Assembly (NCBI RefSeq): GCF_045679555.1
Contig: NC_092089.1
Span: forward strand, 8,519,019 to 8,583,018
Reading direction: 5' to 3'
Source of the DNA: Salvelinus alpinus
Lineage: Eukaryota; Chordata; Actinopteri; Salmoniformes; Salmonidae
DNA length: 64,000 bases
Part shown: positions 61,577-64,000 of the stretch, piece after piece
Layout of the letters: each line of letters starts with the position of its first letter
Position numbering within the stretch: position 1 is the stretch's first letter
The notes under the pieces: generated by a model
What the model saw: only the letters and a program-made list of their open reading frames with translations
What the model was told of the DNA's origin: nothing
Databases searched by the model: none
Program-made: the position numbers and the translations under genes

Positions 61577-64000
61577 GCCTTTAATTAGATGACTGTTGTT
61601 TTAATGTCCTCTGCTGAACAGGGATTTAATTAGATGACTGTTGTTTTAATGTCCTCTGCTGAACAGGGATTTAATTAGAAGACTGTTGTTTTAATGTCCT
61701 CTGCTGAACAGGGATTTTAATTAGAGGACTGTTGTTTTAATGTCCTCTGCTGAACAGGGATTTAATTAGAAGACTGTTGTTTTAATGTCCTCTGCTGAAC
61801 AGGGATTTTAATTAGATGACTGTTGTTTTAATGTCCTCTGCTGAACAGGGATTTAATTAGAAGACTGTTGTTTTAATGTCCTCTGCTGAACAGGGATTTA
61901 ATTAGAGGACTGTTGTTTTAATGTCCTCTGCTGAACAGGGATTTAATTAGAAGACTGTTGTTTTAATGTCCTCTGCTGAACAGGGATTTAATTAGAAGAC
62001 TGTTGTTTTAATGTCCTCTGCTGAACAGGGATTTAATTAGAAGACTGTTGTTTTAATGTCCTCTGCTGAACAGGGATTTAATTACAGGACTGTTGTTTTA
62101 ATGTCCTCTGCTGAACAGGGATTTTAATTAGAAGACTGTTGTTTTAATGTCCTCTGCTGAACAGGGATTTTAATTACAGGACTGTTGTTTTAATGTCCTC
62201 TGCTGAACAGGGATTTAATTAGAAGACTGTTGTTTTAATGTCCTCTGCTGAACAGGGATTTAATTAGAATACTGTTGTTTTAATGTCCTCTGCTGAACAG
62301 GGATTTAATTAGAAGACTGTTGTTTTAATGTCCTCTGCTGAACAGGGATTTAATTAGAAGACTGTTGTTTTAATGTCCTCTGCTGAACAGGGATTTAATT
62401 AGAAGACTGTTGTTTTAATGTCCTCTGCTGAACAGGGATTTAATTACAGGACTGTTGTTTTAATGTCCTCTGCTGAACAGGGATTTTAATTAGAAGACTG
62501 TTGTTTTAATGTCCTCTGCTGAACAGGGATTTAATTAGATGACTGTTGTTTTAATGTCCTCTGCTGAACAGGGATTTAATTAGAAGACTGTTGTTTTAAT
62601 GTCCTCTGCTGAACAGGGATTTAATTACAGGACTGTTGTTTTAATGTCCTCTGCTGAACAGGGATTTTAATTAGAAGACTGTTGTTTTAATGTCCTCTGC
62701 TGAACAGGGATTTAATTAGAAGACTGTTGTTTTAATGTCCTCTGCTGAACAGGGATTTAATTAGAAGACTGTTGTTTTAATGTCCTCTGCTGAACAGGGA
62801 TTTAATTAGAAGACTGTTGTTTTAATGTCCTCTGCTGAACAGGGATTTAATTAGAGGACTGTTGTTTTAATGTCCTCTGCTGAACAGGGATTTAATTAGA
62901 AGACTGTTGTTTTAATGTCCTCTGCTGAACAGGGATTTAATTAGAAGACTGTTGTTTTAATGTCCTCTGCTGAACAGGGATTTAATTAGAAGACTGTTGT
63001 TTTAATGTCCTCTGCTGAACAGGGATTTAATTACAGGACTGTTGTTTTAATGTCCTCTGCTGAACAGGGATTTAATTAGAAGACTGTTGTTTTAATGTCC
63101 TCTGCTGAACAGGGATTTAATTAGAGGACTGTTGTTTTAATGTCCTCTGCTGAACAGGGATTTAATTAGAAGACTGTTGTTTTAATGTCCTCTGCTGAAC
63201 AGGGATTTAATTAGAAGACTGTTGTTTTAATGTCCTCTGCTGAACAGGGATTTAATTAGAGGACTGTTGTTTTAATGTCCTCTGCTGAACAGGGATTTTA
63301 ATTAGAGGACTGTTGTTTTAATGTCCTCTGCTGAACAGGGATTTAATTAGAAGACTGTTGTTTTAATGTCCTCTGCTGAACAGGGATTTAATTAGAAGAC
63401 TGTTGTTTTAATGTCCTCTGCTGAACAGGGATTTAATTAGAAGACTGTTGTTTTAATGTCCTCTGCTGAACAGGGATTTAATTACAGGACTGTTGTTTTA
63501 ATGTCCTCTGCTGAACAGGGATTTAATTAGAAGACTGTTGTTTTAATGTCCTCTGCTGAACAGGGATTTAATTAGAACACTGTTGTTTTAATGTCCTCTG
63601 CTGAACAGGGATTTAATTAGAAGACTGTTGTTTTAATGTCCTCTGCTGAACAGGGATTTAATTACAGGACTGTTGTTTTAATGTCCTCTGCTGAACAGGG
63701 ATTTAATTAGAAGACTGTTGTTTTAATGTCCTCTGCTGAACAGGGATTTAATTAGATGACTGTTGTTTTAATGTCCTCTGCTGAACAGGGATTTAATTAG
63801 AAGACTGTTGTTTTAATGTCCTCTGCTGAACAGGGATTTAATTAGATGACTGTTGTTTTAATGTCCTCTGCTGAACAGGGATTTAATTACAGGACTGTTG
63901 TTTTAATGTCCTCTGCTGAACAGGGATTTAATTAGAAGACTGTTGTTTTAATGTCCTCTGCTGAACAGGGATTTAATTACAGGACTGTTGTTTTAATGTC
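61577..64000. repeat. 45-nt minisatellite, about 53 units, running off the window
   Basis: The unit contains gactgttgttttaatgtcct followed by ctgctgaacagggatt and taattaga. Variants are agaag, agagg, agatg and acagg, and an extra T gives 46-nt units. The array continues past position 64000, so its full size is unknown. Confidence 0.96.

Overview
The window is vertebrate nuclear DNA, very probably from a salmonid fish. There are no prokaryotic features. The evidence is one intron-containing Iroquois homeobox gene, tRNA-derived SINEs of a salmonid type, two decayed Tc1-like transposons of types common in trout and salmon, and fragments of other repeats I recognise from salmonid genomes. The species cannot be fixed from the sequence alone.

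The only host protein gene I can support is irx1, on the plus strand at 30101-34169. It has four coding exons (30101-30346, 31848-32844, 33198-33273, 34112-34169). These join in frame with GT/AG borders to a 458-residue protein with a TALE homeodomain, an acidic stretch and an Iro box. A likely promoter lies upstream and a 3' UTR with AATAAA lies downstream. The dense, non-repetitive DNA at about 34.7-37.4 kb, and parts of 25-27.9 kb, look like candidate regulatory DNA.

Most of the window is tandem repeat. Adding array lengths gives roughly 40 kb of 64 kb in more than twenty unrelated arrays, with units from 12 to 101 nt. The largest are a 27-nt array (2.9-11.7 kb), a 33-nt array (11.7-21.8 kb) that abuts it directly, and a 12-nt array (56.0-60.7 kb). 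All three show higher-order duplications of about 1-5 kb, so they grew by block duplication as well as by single units. Long open frames inside them follow from the repeat period and are not supported as genes.

Transposons have landed inside several arrays, and the array sequence reveals the empty site. Tc1-A (48871-50474) and Tc1-B (50806-52479) both sit at TA sites in one 45-nt array. Tc1-B is itself split by a 365-bp LTR-like insert. A 1435-bp non-autonomous element (40939-42373) sits at a TTAA in a 38/39-nt array. A SINE has been captured and duplicated together with a 101-nt minisatellite.

Layout: 0-21.8 kb arrays; 21.8-25.0 kb SINEs and small arrays; 25.0-29.7 kb mostly unique plus a 21-nt array; 29.7-34.5 kb irx1; 34.5-37.8 kb candidate regulatory DNA with one SINE; 37.8-48.9 kb telomere-like tract and arrays; 48.9-53 kb transposon nest; 53-64 kb arrays, the last running off the window.

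I found no convincing new molecular system. The notable content is a developmental regulator embedded in an exceptional concentration of minisatellites.
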